DNA of 64,000 bases from Massilia terrae (GCF_024753145.1 NZ_JANUGU010000001.1:558001-622000), one strand, 5' to 3'; positions 7,516 to 17,119 are shown, numbered from the stretch's first letter. The notes: generated by a model from the sequence alone, not told the origin. Translations and numbers: made by a program.

Positions 7516-9588
7516 ATGCACACGCCGACCGTCGACGATCCCTTTGCCGCCCTTAATCCGCAACAGCGCGCGGCTGTCGAGCACGATGTCGGCAGTGCCG
7601 AGCCACGCCCGTTGCTGGTGGTGGCCGGCGCCGGCTCGGGCAAGACCAACACCCTGGCGCACCGTGTCGCGCGCCTGATCGGCGGCGGCGCCGACCCGCA
7701 GCGCATCCTGCTGCTGACCTTCTCGCGCCGCGCCGCCAACGAGATGACCCAGCGCGCCGGCGGCGTGCTTCAGAAGACCATGGGCCTGGCGTTGTCGCAC
7801 GCGCCCACCACGCTGCCTTGGGCCGGCACCTTCCACGCAATCGGCGCGCGCCTGCTGCGCGAGTACGCCGGCCGCATCGGCCTGGACGAATCCTTCACCA
7901 TCCACGACCGCAGCGATTCCGAAGACCTGATGGGCCTCGTGCGCCATGAGATCGGCCTTACGCAAGGGCAGAAGCGCTTCCCGCTGAAGGGCACCTGCCT
8001 GTCGATCTATTCGCGCGCCGTGAACAGCCGCGATCCGCTCGAGCTTGTCCTCAAGACGACCTTCCCCTGGTGCGCCGAGTGGGAGGCCCAGCTCAAGACC
8101 CTGTTCGGCGCCTACGTCGACGCCAAGCAGGAGCAGAACGTGCTCGATTACGACGACCTGCTGCTGTTCTGGGCCGAGATGGCGGCCGATCCCGAGCTCG
8201 GGCCCGAGATCGGCGCGCGCTTCGATCACGTGCTGGTGGACGAGTACCAGGACACCAACCGCCTGCAGGCCGCGATCATCCAGGGCATGAAGCCGGACGG
8301 GCGCGGCGTGATGGTGGTGGGCGACGACGCCCAGTCGATCTATTCCTTCCGCGGCGCCACGGTGCGCAACATCCTCGACTTCCCGCAGCAGTTCTCGCGC
8401 CCGGCCGAGGTGATCACGCTCGACCGCAACTACCGCTCGACCCAGCCCATCCTCGACGCTTCCAACGCCATGATCGAGCAGGCGGTGGAACGCCACGCCA
8501 AGCAGCTGTGGACCGACAAGCACTCGTCCAGCAAGCCGCAGCTGGTGCTGATTCCGGACGAAGCGGAGCAGGCGCGCTGGGTCTGCAACCGCATCCTCGA
8601 ACACCGCGAGGCCGGCATCCCGCTGACCCAGCAGGCGGTGCTGTTCCGCGCCGCCAGCCACAGCGCTGCGCTGGAGCTGGAACTCATGCGCCGCAATATC
8701 CCCTTCGTGAAGTTCGGTGGCCTCAAATTCCTGGAAGCGGCCCACATCAAGGACGTGCTGGCGGTGCTGCGATTCGCCCAGAACCCGAGCGGGCGCATGG
8801 CCGGCTTTCGCGTGGCCCAGATGATTCCGGGGATCGGCCCGGCCACCGCCACCCGCCTGCTCGACATCGTCAGCGAAGCCGCCGACCCGTCCGGCGCGGT
8901 GGAAGCCTTCGAGCCGCCGGCGCGCTGCAAGGAGGACTGGCAGCAGTTCGTCGCCCTTTACCGCGCGCTGCGGGCGCCGGGCCTGCGCTGGCCGGGCGAC
9001 ATCGAGCTGGTGAAGAACTGGTACCTGCCGCACCTGGAGCGCATGCACGATGATCCGCAGGTGCGCGCCGCCGACGTCGGGCAGCTGGCCGCGCTGGCCG
9101 GCGGCTACGGCTCGCGCGAGAGCTTCCTGGCCGAGATCACGCTCGATCCGCCGGAAGCGACCAGTGACCGCGCCGGGCCGCCGCTGCTGGACGAGGATTA
9201 CCTGATCCTGTCCACCATCCATTCGTCGAAGGGGCAGGAGTGGCGCTCGGTGCACGTGCTGAACGTGGTCGACGGTTGCATTCCGTCCGACATGGCGACC
9301 GGCAGCATGGAGGAAATCGAGGAGGAGCGCCGCCTGTTGTACGTGGCGATGACCCGCGCCCGCGAGCACCTGCAGCTGGTGGTGCCGAACAAATTCTTCA
9401 TCAAGCAGCAGGCCCAGATGGGCGACCGCCACGTGTATGCGCAGCGCACCCGCTTCATCAGCCCGGCCATGCTCAAGCACTTCGAGGAGTGCGCCTGGCT
9501 CGACGCGCAGACCGCCCACAGCCGCCAACCGATGCCGGAAGCGGTGCGCATGCTGGTGCGCGAGCGGGCCCGCAACGCCTGGAAGTGA
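7516..9588 (+). CDS. UvrD/Rep-family superfamily 1A DNA helicase
   Basis: 690 residues with the full SF1A motif set: Q-motif LNPQQRAAV (about 13-21), Walker A AGAGSGKTNT (37-46), LLLTFSRRAANEM (motif Ia), DEYQDTN (about 242-248, Walker B), GDDAQSIYSFRGA (motif III), LDRNYRST (motif IV), TIHSSKGQEWRSV (motif V) and LLYVAMTRAREHL (motif VI). It should be a 3'-5' ATP-dependent helicase in repair or replication restart. It ends shortly after motif VI and lacks the long C-terminal extension of UvrD, so it is neither RecB-like nor clearly UvrD, Rep or PcrA. It is a lone gene bracketed by two copies of a DnaA-box element, so DnaA control is plausible but inferred. Confidence 0.9.
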   Translation: MHTPTVDDPFAALNPQQRAAVEHDVGSAEPRPLLVVAGAGSGKTNTLAHRVARLIGGGADPQRILLLTFSRRAANEMTQRAGGVLQKTMGLALSHAPTTLPWAGTFHAIGARLLREYAGRIGLDESFTIHDRSDSEDLMGLVRHEIGLTQGQKRFPLKGTCLSIYSRAVNSRDPLELVLKTTFPWCAEWEAQLKTLFGAYVDAKQEQNVLDYDDLLLFWAEMAADPELGPEIGARFDHVLVDEYQDTNRLQAAIIQGMKPDGRGVMVVGDDAQSIYSFRGATVRNILDFPQQFSRPAEVITLDRNYRSTQPILDASNAMIEQAVERHAKQLWTDKHSSSKPQLVLIPDEAEQARWVCNRILEHREAGIPLTQQAVLFRAASHSAALELELMRRNIPFVKFGGLKFLEAAHIKDVLAVLRFAQNPSGRMAGFRVAQMIPGIGPATATRLLDIVSEAADPSGAVEAFEPPARCKEDWQQFVALYRALRAPGLRWPGDIELVKNWYLPHLERMHDDPQVRAADVGQLAALAGGYGSRESFLAEITLDPPEATSDRAGPPLLDEDYLILSTIHSSKGQEWRSVHVLNVVDGCIPSDMATGSMEEIEEERRLLYVAMTRAREHLQLVVPNKFFIKQQAQMGDRHVYAQRTRFISPAMLKHFEECAWLDAQTAHSRQPMPEAVRMLVRERARNAWK

Positions 9589-9783
9589 ACATCGCTCACG
9601 CGGGAGTTTTGCTGACTTATCCCCCGCTGTAGGAATTTGTAGGAATCTGCTGAGTAGCTTTCTAGGACCAGGCCTCATGGCCTTTCTAAGTCCTTGATTT
9701 ATAAGGCTGCGATTTTTGCCTTCGGAATGGGCAAACTATCGGAAGCCGCATGAAATCTGGGCTTCTGGCTTGTCAATAGCCTC

Positions 9784-9819
9784 TTTTCCACACATTTATC
9801 CACAGCTTTTGTGGATATC
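9784..9819. promoter_or_regulatory. Compound DnaA-box element, downstream copy
   Basis: Same 36-bp layout as at 7301: TTTTCCACA (9784-9792), 3 nt, TTATCCACAG (9796-9805), 2 nt, TTTGTGGATATC (9808-9819). The inverted arms TATCCACA and TGTGGATA are perfect with a 5-nt loop. It lies between the ends of the convergent helicase and HD-domain genes, a place where no promoter is needed. This favours a DnaA-binding or titration role over a promoter role. Confidence 0.6.
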
Positions 9820-9854
9820 AAGAAATATCCAATCAAATCAGCAGCTTGGCTGAA

Positions 9855-10484
9855 TTATCTTGCAAATTGGATACGTTTCTGTAGTTCGCTAAGTTGCTCA
9901 AGAAAACGCTCCGCCGCCAGCGCGGGCGGCCACGGTTCCCACGGCGTGCCGCCGTACAGCGCGGCCAGCGGATCTTCGGCCAGCACCGGCGACTGGATTT
10001 TCAGCGTGCGCCGCACTTCCTGCTCCGACCAGCCGGCCACGTGCACCGCCTCGCTGGCGGCGGCGATGCGGTCGGCCTGCTTGTGGCGGCGGTGCTCCTG
10101 CGGCGTCCACGAGGGCAGGCCGTAGCGCAGGAACACCGCGTGCTCCAGGCGCCGGGTCAGGGCGCGGAAACCGTCGCCGAGGAAGGGTTTGATCACCGAG
10201 ATCGCGTCGAAGCCGAGCAGGCCTTCCTCGGCGTCGTGCAGCAGCTCGCGCAGCGCGAATTCGGGCGACAGGGCGGGCGCTTCGGCCTGCCGCAGCAGCA
10301 TCACCATGATCGAGTGCTGGGCCACCGACAGCGGCAGCGGCCAGGCGGAGTGCCCGCCCCAGCGGTAGGTGCGGGCCAGCCCAAGCGCCAGGTCGGCGTC
10401 GTCCCAGTCGAAGGGCGTGGGATCGAGCAGGTCGAGGCGCTTGCCCGACGGCATGCGCACCCAGGCGCGCACCGGTGCGGTCAT
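9855..10484 (-). CDS. HD-domain phosphohydrolase (YfbR/5'-nucleotidase-like)
   Basis: 209 residues. The metal-binding HD signature is visible as VAQHSIMV (first His) then LLHDAEEGLLG (H-D pair) and a later Asp (HKQADRIAA). The order H...HD...D is that of HD-superfamily nucleotidases such as YfbR and of hydrolases encoded by phage and bacterial genes annotated as phosphohydrolases. The N terminus (RMPSGKRLDLLDPTPFDWDDADLALGLARTYRW) is typical of this subgroup. The substrate may be deoxynucleoside monophosphates but is unproven. It converges with the helicase gene. Confidence 0.8.
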   Translation of the reverse strand: MTAPVRAWVRMPSGKRLDLLDPTPFDWDDADLALGLARTYRWGGHSAWPLPLSVAQHSIMVMLLRQAEAPALSPEFALRELLHDAEEGLLGFDAISVIKPFLGDGFRALTRRLEHAVFLRYGLPSWTPQEHRRHKQADRIAAASEAVHVAGWSEQEVRRTLKIQSPVLAEDPLAALYGGTPWEPWPPALAAERFLEQLSELQKRIQFAR

Positions 10485-10622
10485 CGGACAGCGTGGAAGT
10501 TCATCGTCATGCCTGAATTCTACACAGCGTCACGCAAGCAAGCAGCAAGCTTGATGTAGGCAAACATCGGTCTAGATCGGCAACAATACACTGGCCTGAG
10601 CGCAATTGTCCGGGAGAGAAGA

Positions 10623-12659
10623 ATGGCACAGGTCCAGAAGATCGCTGTTCTCGGCGGCGGCGCCGGCGCGCTGGCGGCCGCGTTCTACCTGAGTGCGCAG
10701 CCGGGCTGGCGCGAGCGTATCGACATTACCGTCTACCAGCAGGGCTGGCGCCTCGGCGGCAAGGGCGCGAGCGGGCGCAACGCAGATCTCGGCCGGCGCA
10801 TCGAGGAGCACGGCCTGCACATCTGGTTCGGCCACTACGCCAACGCCTTCGCGATGATGCGCGCGGCCTACACGGAGCTCGGGCGCGCGCCGGGCGCGCC
10901 GCTGGCGACCTGGGACGCCGCCTTCCAGCCACAGGACTACATCGCGCTGGCCGAACAGGACGGCGCCGCCTGGCGCCCGTGGAACCTGGTGCTGCCGCGC
11001 CGGCCGGGCGCGCCGGGCACCGGCAGCGATCCGCTCACGCCGTGGGCGCTGGCGCTGGAAGTCATCCGCTGGTTGCCGCGCTGGCAGGGCAATCTGCGCG
11101 CCGGTGCCGCCGACCGCTTGCTGGCGCTGGCCGAAAGCCTGCCGCGTGATGCGCGCGCCCACCGCAGCGAACACCGCGCGGCGCTGGCGGCGGCGCTGGA
11201 CCAGCTGGGCGAAGAAGCGCAGGGAGCCGCATTCAGCGCGGGCCAGCTGCAACACACGCTGGTCGGCATTGCCATCGCGCGCACGGCGCTGAAGGGGATG
11301 CTGGCCGACGGCGTGTTCACGCAGGGCTTTGACGCGATCAACAACGAGGACTTGCGCGCCTGGCTGCGGCGCCACGGCGGCGACCCCGGGCTGTGCGTCG
11401 ACAGCACGCCGGTGCGCGCGCTGTATGAGCTGCTGTTCGCCTACGACGACGGCGACCCGGCGCGGCCCAACGTGGAAGCGGGGACCGCGCTGCGCTGCAT
11501 GCTGCGCATCGGCTTCGCCTACCGCGGCAGCGTCATGTGGCGCATGACGGCGGGCATGGGCGACGCCGTGTTCGCGCCGCTCTACCAGGTGCTGGCGGCG
11601 CGCGGCGTGCGCTTTGAATTCTTCCGGCGCGTCGAGGAGCTGCTGCCCGATGGCGACGGCATCGGCGAAGTGCGCCTGACCGAGCAGGCGCTCGTGGGCG
11701 GCAGCTACGATCCGCTGGTCGACGTCAAGGGCCTGCCGTGCTGGCCTTCGCAAGCACTGTGGGAGCAGCTCGATCCTGCCCAGGCCATGCTGATGCGGGA
11801 AAGCGGCGTCGACCTCGAATCGTGGTACAGCGACTGGCCGGCGATCTACCGCCAGGCCTTCGGGCGCGAGCTGCCGCAGCGCGTGCTGCGCCGCGGGCAA
11901 GATTTCGACCACATCGTGTTCGGCATACCGGTGGCCTCGCTGCCACTACTGGCGCCACGCGTGCTCGACGCCAGTCCGCCGCTGCGCGCCACCGCCAGGC
12001 GCCTGCGCACCATCGCCACCCAGGCCTTCCAGGCTTGGTTCGACCGCGATCTGGACGCGCTCGGATGGACCGAACACCCCGGCGGCCAGCAGCCTGTGCT
12101 GACCGGCTTCAGCCAGCCCTACGATACCTGGGCGCCGATGGACCAGGTGCTGGCGCGTGAAGATTGGCCGGGCAGCGAGCGCCCGGCAGGGGTATCCTAT
12201 TTTTGCGGGGTGTTCCCGGCCGGCGCGCTGCCGCCGCAATCCGACCACGGCTATCCGGAACGCGCCAACGCGCAAGCGCGCGACAACGCGTTCGCGCTGC
12301 TGGCGTCGCGCATCGGTGGGCTGTGGCCGGCCGCGGCCGGCGGCTTCGCGTGGGACTGGCTGCACGACCCGCTGCACGGCGAGGGCAAGGACCGCTTCCA
12401 GCGCCAGTTCTGGCGTGCGAACGTCGACCCGTCCGAGCGCTACGTGCTGTCGGTGGCCGGCAGCGGCGGCTACCGCGTGACGGCAAGCGGCTCGGGCCTG
12501 TCGAACCTGTACCTGGCCGGCGACTGGCTGCGCACCGGACTCGATGCCGGTTGCGTGGAAGCGGCGGTGATGGGCGGAATGCAGGCATCGCGCGCCTTGT
12601 CGGGTTATCCTCGGGTCATCGAGGGCGAGACTGATTTCCCTCCGGGGGAGAGTGCATGA
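10623..12659 (+). CDS. FAD-dependent amine-oxidase/phytoene-desaturase-like oxidoreductase
   Basis: 678 residues. The dinucleotide fold starts at once (KIAVLGGGAGALAAAFYLS, 6-24), followed by YQQGWRLGGKGASGRN, where flavoprotein amine oxidases and carotenoid desaturases bind FAD. A C-terminal FAD motif is visible (LSNLYLAGDWLRTGLDAGCVEAAVMGGMQAS). The protein is longer than phytoene desaturases (about 500 residues) because of a large helical insert. No carotenoid or squalene genes are nearby, so the substrate is unknown. The last codons overlap the start of glpD (ATGA), a strong sign of coupled expression. Confidence 0.75.
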   Translation: MAQVQKIAVLGGGAGALAAAFYLSAQPGWRERIDITVYQQGWRLGGKGASGRNADLGRRIEEHGLHIWFGHYANAFAMMRAAYTELGRAPGAPLATWDAAFQPQDYIALAEQDGAAWRPWNLVLPRRPGAPGTGSDPLTPWALALEVIRWLPRWQGNLRAGAADRLLALAESLPRDARAHRSEHRAALAAALDQLGEEAQGAAFSAGQLQHTLVGIAIARTALKGMLADGVFTQGFDAINNEDLRAWLRRHGGDPGLCVDSTPVRALYELLFAYDDGDPARPNVEAGTALRCMLRIGFAYRGSVMWRMTAGMGDAVFAPLYQVLAARGVRFEFFRRVEELLPDGDGIGEVRLTEQALVGGSYDPLVDVKGLPCWPSQALWEQLDPAQAMLMRESGVDLESWYSDWPAIYRQAFGRELPQRVLRRGQDFDHIVFGIPVASLPLLAPRVLDASPPLRATARRLRTIATQAFQAWFDRDLDALGWTEHPGGQQPVLTGFSQPYDTWAPMDQVLAREDWPGSERPAGVSYFCGVFPAGALPPQSDHGYPERANAQARDNAFALLASRIGGLWPAAAGGFAWDWLHDPLHGEGKDRFQRQFWRANVDPSERYVLSVAGSGGYRVTASGSGLSNLYLAGDWLRTGLDAGCVEAAVMGGMQASRALSGYPRVIEGETDFPPGESA

Positions 12660-14185
12660 GCGAGGACGCAAACCGTATCGAGTGCGATGTGCTGGTGGTC
12701 GGCGGCGGCATCAATGGCGTCGGCATCGCGCGCGACGCCGCCGGGCGCGGCCTGCGCGTGGTGCTGTGCGAGAAGGACGACCTCGGCGCCCATACCTCGT
12801 CGGCCTCCAGCAAGCTGATTCATGGCGGGCTGCGCTACCTGGAGTACTTCGCGTTCGGGCTGGTGCGCAAGTCGCTGGCCGAGCGGGAGGTACTGCTCAA
12901 GAGCGCGCCCCACATCATGCGTCCGCTGCGGCTGGTGATGCCGCATGACCGCGGCCAGCGGCCCGCGTGGCTGATCCGCGCCGGGCTGATGCTGTACGAC
13001 CGCCTGGCGCCGCGCGAATTCCTGCCCGGATCCGAAGCGGTCGACCTGCCGCGCCACCCGGCCGGCAAGCCCCTCAAGCGCAAGTTCGCGCGCGGCTTCG
13101 TGTATTCGGACGGCTGGGTCGACGATGCGAGGCTGGTCGTGCTCAACGCGCTGGACGCCGGCGAACGCGGCGCCACCATCATGCCGCACACCCTGTGCCG
13201 TGCGATCGAGCGCCATCCCGGCCACTGGTCCGCCACGCTCCAGCATGCCGATGGCTGCACCCGGGTCAACGCGCGCTGCCTGGTCAACGCCACCGGGCCG
13301 TGGGCCGCGCGCTTCCTGCAAGGCGCGACCGGCGCCGGCGCCGCGCTACGCCTGGTCAAGGGCAGCCACATCGTGGTGCCGCGCCTGTTCGACCACCAGT
13401 TCGCCTACCTGTTCCAGCACCCGGATGGCCGCATCGTGTTCGCCATGCCCTACGAAGGCGCGTTCACGCTGATCGGCACCACCGATATCGAGTACAAGGG
13501 CGACCTGGACAAGGTCGCCATCACGCCGGAGGAAGTCGGCTACCTGTGCCAACTCGCCAACCGCTACTTCGTGCGCCAGATCGGCCCGGCCGACGTGGTG
13601 TGGAGCTACGCCGGCGTTCGCCCGCTGGTGGAGGATGCGTCAGGCAACGCGGCCGCCGTCACGCGCGACTACCGGCTGGAGCGCGACACGCGCGGCGCGC
13701 CGCTGCTGTCCGTCTTCGGCGGCAAGATCACCACTTACCGCAAGCTCGCCGAGCAGGCGGTGGACTGGATCGCGCCCACGCTGGGCCGCAAGGCCGGGCC
13801 GTGGACCGCGCACGCCTGCCTGCCCGGCGGCGACCTCTACGGCCCGCAGCCGGCAAGCCGCGCGGTGCTGGAGTTCGAGCAGTGGATGCGGCGCCAGCAG
13901 GCGGCCTGGCCGTGGCTGCCCGCGCCGCTGCTGGCGCGCTACGCCCGCGCCTACGGCACCTTGATCGAAGTGCTGCTGGCGGGGCGCGGCTCGATGGAGC
14001 AGATGGGGGATGAAATCGTGCCCGGGCTGTACGAGGCGGAAGCCGAGTACCTGTGCCGGCATGAGTGGGCCACGAGCGCCGAGGACATCCTGTGGCGCCG
14101 CTCCAAGCTGGGACTGCACGTACCGCCCGGCAGCGCGCGCAAGCTCGATGTATGGTTGAAAGCGCGCCAGGCCGCGCCGGCCTAA
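12656..14185 (+). CDS. glpD: Aerobic glycerol-3-phosphate dehydrogenase
   Basis: 509 residues, the normal size for GlpD, the membrane-associated flavoprotein that oxidises glycerol-3-phosphate to dihydroxyacetone phosphate and passes electrons to quinone. The FAD motif VVGGGINGVGIARDAAGRG is at 14-32. Family blocks follow: SSASSKLIHGGLRYLE, the DARLVV segment, LVNATGPWA, GTTDIEYKGD, WSYAGVRPL and SVFGGKITTYRKLAE. The usual glpF, glpK and glpR neighbours are absent. Instead it is translationally coupled to an FAD oxidoreductase. An intergenic palindrome lies 40 nt downstream and may end the transcript. Confidence 0.94.
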   Translation: MSEDANRIECDVLVVGGGINGVGIARDAAGRGLRVVLCEKDDLGAHTSSASSKLIHGGLRYLEYFAFGLVRKSLAEREVLLKSAPHIMRPLRLVMPHDRGQRPAWLIRAGLMLYDRLAPREFLPGSEAVDLPRHPAGKPLKRKFARGFVYSDGWVDDARLVVLNALDAGERGATIMPHTLCRAIERHPGHWSATLQHADGCTRVNARCLVNATGPWAARFLQGATGAGAALRLVKGSHIVVPRLFDHQFAYLFQHPDGRIVFAMPYEGAFTLIGTTDIEYKGDLDKVAITPEEVGYLCQLANRYFVRQIGPADVVWSYAGVRPLVEDASGNAAAVTRDYRLERDTRGAPLLSVFGGKITTYRKLAEQAVDWIAPTLGRKAGPWTAHACLPGGDLYGPQPASRAVLEFEQWMRRQQAAWPWLPAPLLARYARAYGTLIEVLLAGRGSMEQMGDEIVPGLYEAEAEYLCRHEWATSAEDILWRRSKLGLHVPPGSARKLDVWLKARQAAPA

Positions 14186-14225
14186 GTGAGGTCGTCGGTT
14201 CTTTTACGCTAAGTGGTACGCGTCG

Positions 14226-14259
14226 AAATGGGGTTCCCGCGAACGCCGGAACCCCATTT
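14226..14259. terminator. 12-bp perfect inverted repeat between convergent genes (repeat family)
   Basis: AAATGGGGTTCC (14226-14237), a 10-nt loop, then GGAACCCCATTT (14248-14259). It lies between the convergent glpD and aminopeptidase genes and ends in TTTT on the plus strand, so it can act as an intrinsic terminator. Nearly the same arms occur at 45540-45573, so it also belongs to a dispersed palindrome family. Confidence 0.65.
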
Positions 14260-14293
14260 TGCGTGCGCTAGCGGGTACTTTTACCGTCGCGCC

Positions 14294-16954
14294 TCAGTCC
14301 ACCCGATGGCTGGCCAGCCACACATCGATCTCCGGCAAGCGCTCATTGCGCACCTTGATGCGGTCGCGGATCGCGGCGATCGCCGTGTCGGTGTCGCGGC
14401 GCGAGGTCGGGGCCAGGTTGGCGCCCGCGTAGTCGCCGAGCTTCTGGATCATGGCCGGATCAAACGAGCCGTAGGCCAGGCGCGGGAAGTAGCGGCTGCG
14501 CGAAGTCGCGTCGATGCGCTGGTTGACCTGGTCGATGTGACTGATCGCGAAATCGAAGGCCATGTCCGGATGGTACTGCGCCACGCGCGACAGCATCGCC
14601 GCGCTGTTGGTGGCGCCCGGCTCGTCGCCCAGGGCCAGGTCCAGCGCGCGCTGCGCCAGCGCCTTGTCGTTGGCCGAGGCCAGCATCGTGTACAGGTGGT
14701 CCTTGATCAGCGGCGTCTTCTCGGCCTGCGCCCGCGCGTGCAGCTGGTCCCAGGTGGCGGCGTCGGCGTGTTCCGCGACCACGCCGACGATCACCTTGCG
14801 CAGTTCCGCCGGCACCGCCTTCGGATCGCTGTCCATCGCGGCATAGCGGCGGCGCGCCTCGCCGACCACGTTCGGGTCGCCCAGGTCGCCCAGCACCGCG
14901 ATCAGGTGCTCGCGCAGGTTGGTGATGGTGGTCGGCTCGCCCGCGCGCGCGTTCCAGCCCACTTGCGCCATCACCGGGGCGAGGCGCGCTGCCGCATAGC
15001 CGTCGAAGCGCTTCTGCGGCGTGCTGTCCTTTTCATACAGGTTGTGAATGTTGTCGAACACCGACGCGATGCGTCCCCACACTTGCGGGTCGGCCGCCAG
15101 CGGCGTCGCCGCCGCCAGGTCGAGCACCGAGGCCGTGTTCTGCAGTCCCGCCAGGCCCAGCGCCCAGCTGTCCGCGAGCGCGCCCAACTGGTCGATTGGC
15201 GCCATCTTGTCGAAGGAGGCCGCGATCTCGTTGAAGAACTTCGGCGCATACAGGGTGCGGTAGTAGCCGCTCTGGCCCGCATTGACGATCACCGCGCCGC
15301 CGCAGCCCGGCAGCGTGAGCGCGCCCTGGCCGCCGCTGACGATGGCGCGGCCCGGCTTCTGCGCACCCACGATCTGAGCGATCACCGGCACGCGCCACGA
15401 CAGTGGCTTCTTGTCCGGCTGGTCGCGCGAGAATTCGCCCTGCGACAGCTTGACCACCGTGTTCCCGCTCTTGCAGCTGATGTCCTCGACGCGGATCAGC
15501 GGCACGCCCGGCTGCAGCGTGAAGTCGTGCGCGATCGCGGTGATCGGCTTCTTCGCCGCCTGCTCGACCGCTTTCCACAGGTCGTCCGACACCGTGTTGC
15601 CGTAGGCGTGGGCCTTGATGTAGGCGCGCACGCCGCTGCGCCAGGCGTTCTCGCCGACATACCCTTCCAGCATGTGGATGACAGCTTCGCCCTTTTGATA
15701 AGTAATGTCGTCGAAGGCCTGGCTGGCCTGTTCGACGGTTTCGATGCGTTGGACGATCGGGTGGGTGGTGGCGAGCGAATCGCGGAACATCGCGGCGTCG
15801 CGGCTGTTCACCGACTGCAGCGCGGTATTCCATTCCGGATGCAGGCGCGCGGTGGTGCGGCTTTCCATCCACGAGGCGAAGCCTTCGTTCAGCCACAGGT
15901 CATCCCACCACGCCATCGTGACCAGGTCGCCGAACCACTGGTGCGCCATCTCGTGCGCGGCCGTCGCGAACACGTTCTGGCGGTCGCGCGGGGTCGAGAA
16001 CGAGGGATCGACCAGCATGTCGTATTCGAAGGTGAAGATCGCGCCCCAGTTTTCCATCGCGCCGAAGAACTGGCTGCGGCCCGGGCCGGCGATGTTGTCG
16101 AGCTTTGGCAGCGGGTAGCGCACGCCGAAGTAATCGTTGTATTCGCGCAGGACCAGCTTGGCCGAATCCAGCGCGAACTGGGCCTGCGATGCGCCGCCCT
16201 TGCGCGTCACTACGCCCAGCTCGGTGCCGTCGACCGTCATGCGGGCGCGTTCGAAATCACCGAGGCCGAAGAACAGCAGGTAGGTCGACATCTTCGGCGA
16301 CTGCGCGAAGCTCACGTGCGCCAGGCCGTTGCCGAGGTCTTCCTGCTTGGTGATCGGCATATTGGAGACCGCCATCTGGCCTGCCGGCACCGTCACGTCG
16401 AGGGCGAAGGTGGCCTTGTAGGAGGGCTCATCCCACGAGGGGATCATGCGGCGCGCATCGGAGTTCTCGAATTGCGTGTACAGGGCGCGCTCCTTGCCGG
16501 CCGGGCTGTCGTAGTCGAGCGAGAACAGGCCGACCGCCTGGGTGCCGATCACGCCGGTGTAGTCGAGCGCGAGCTTGTAGGTCCCTTTCGCGATGGGGCG
16601 CGGGAAGCTGAAGGTGGCGGTCTGCGCATTCGCATCCACGGCAATCGTCGCATTGACCGGCGCGCCGCCGGCGGCCGGGGTCAGCGCCGCGCCGGCAAAC
16701 TTCAGGTCGACCGCGTTGAGCGTGATGCTGCCGGCCGGCGCCTGCACATTGAGCGTGATCGTGACCTTGCCGGCGAAGGTGGCCGCCTTCGCGTCCGGCG
16801 CCAGCGACACATCGTAGTGCGTGGGCGTGATCCCGCGCGGCAGCTGGGTCGTGACGGCCCGCGCCGGAGCGGCGGCGGCTGCCGCGGTCAAGGGCTGGGC
16901 TGCGAACAGGGCGAGGGCGGCGGCGACAGCGGCCGGGATGAGCTTGCGATGCAT
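14294..16954 (-). CDS. Secreted M1-family zinc aminopeptidase
   Basis: 886 residues. A signal peptide is evident (MHRKLIPAAVAAALALFAAQPLTAAAAAAPA). The exopeptidase motif GAMENWGAI precedes the zinc site HEMAHQW, at about residue 333, with the third ligand Glu in NEGFASW. The C-terminal half matches the ERAP1-like helical domain of PepN/ERAP-type enzymes (M1). The ATG at 16954 was chosen because the signal peptide begins there and AAAGG lies 7-11 nt upstream; a longer frame upstream adds unrelated sequence. It probably trims peptides in the periplasm or outside the cell. It stands alone and is divergent from the GST gene. Confidence 0.92.
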   Translation of the reverse strand: MHRKLIPAAVAAALALFAAQPLTAAAAAAPARAVTTQLPRGITPTHYDVSLAPDAKAATFAGKVTITLNVQAPAGSITLNAVDLKFAGAALTPAAGGAPVNATIAVDANAQTATFSFPRPIAKGTYKLALDYTGVIGTQAVGLFSLDYDSPAGKERALYTQFENSDARRMIPSWDEPSYKATFALDVTVPAGQMAVSNMPITKQEDLGNGLAHVSFAQSPKMSTYLLFFGLGDFERARMTVDGTELGVVTRKGGASQAQFALDSAKLVLREYNDYFGVRYPLPKLDNIAGPGRSQFFGAMENWGAIFTFEYDMLVDPSFSTPRDRQNVFATAAHEMAHQWFGDLVTMAWWDDLWLNEGFASWMESRTTARLHPEWNTALQSVNSRDAAMFRDSLATTHPIVQRIETVEQASQAFDDITYQKGEAVIHMLEGYVGENAWRSGVRAYIKAHAYGNTVSDDLWKAVEQAAKKPITAIAHDFTLQPGVPLIRVEDISCKSGNTVVKLSQGEFSRDQPDKKPLSWRVPVIAQIVGAQKPGRAIVSGGQGALTLPGCGGAVIVNAGQSGYYRTLYAPKFFNEIAASFDKMAPIDQLGALADSWALGLAGLQNTASVLDLAAATPLAADPQVWGRIASVFDNIHNLYEKDSTPQKRFDGYAAARLAPVMAQVGWNARAGEPTTITNLREHLIAVLGDLGDPNVVGEARRRYAAMDSDPKAVPAELRKVIVGVVAEHADAATWDQLHARAQAEKTPLIKDHLYTMLASANDKALAQRALDLALGDEPGATNSAAMLSRVAQYHPDMAFDFAISHIDQVNQRIDATSRSRYFPRLAYGSFDPAMIQKLGDYAGANLAPTSRRDTDTAIAAIRDRIKVRNERLPEIDVWLASHRVD

Positions 16955-17119
16955 GGGCGACCTTTGCGAGTATGTACGTTGAACGCCGCGCCTCGTGAGA
17001 GCGGCGCCCGACATCTTTAGCCAAATCCGAAAGCATGTCAACGAGCCATGCAGATGGCGCACGCAGCGCCGATTCGGTCTATCATGCGCTCAGCCTGAAG
17101 TGACAAACTAGGAGACCGG

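Noticed and set aside
7057..9854. Chromosomal replication origin
   Set aside because: DnaA boxes are present, but dnaA, dnaN, rpmH, rnpA, gyrB or a parAB pair are absent, and a helicase gene splits the two elements. A DnaA-binding or titration site is the more cautious reading.
14213..17020. A 935-codon plus-strand frame opposite the M1 aminopeptidase
   Set aside because: Antisense shadow; the aminopeptidase carries the HEXXH and GAMEN motifs.
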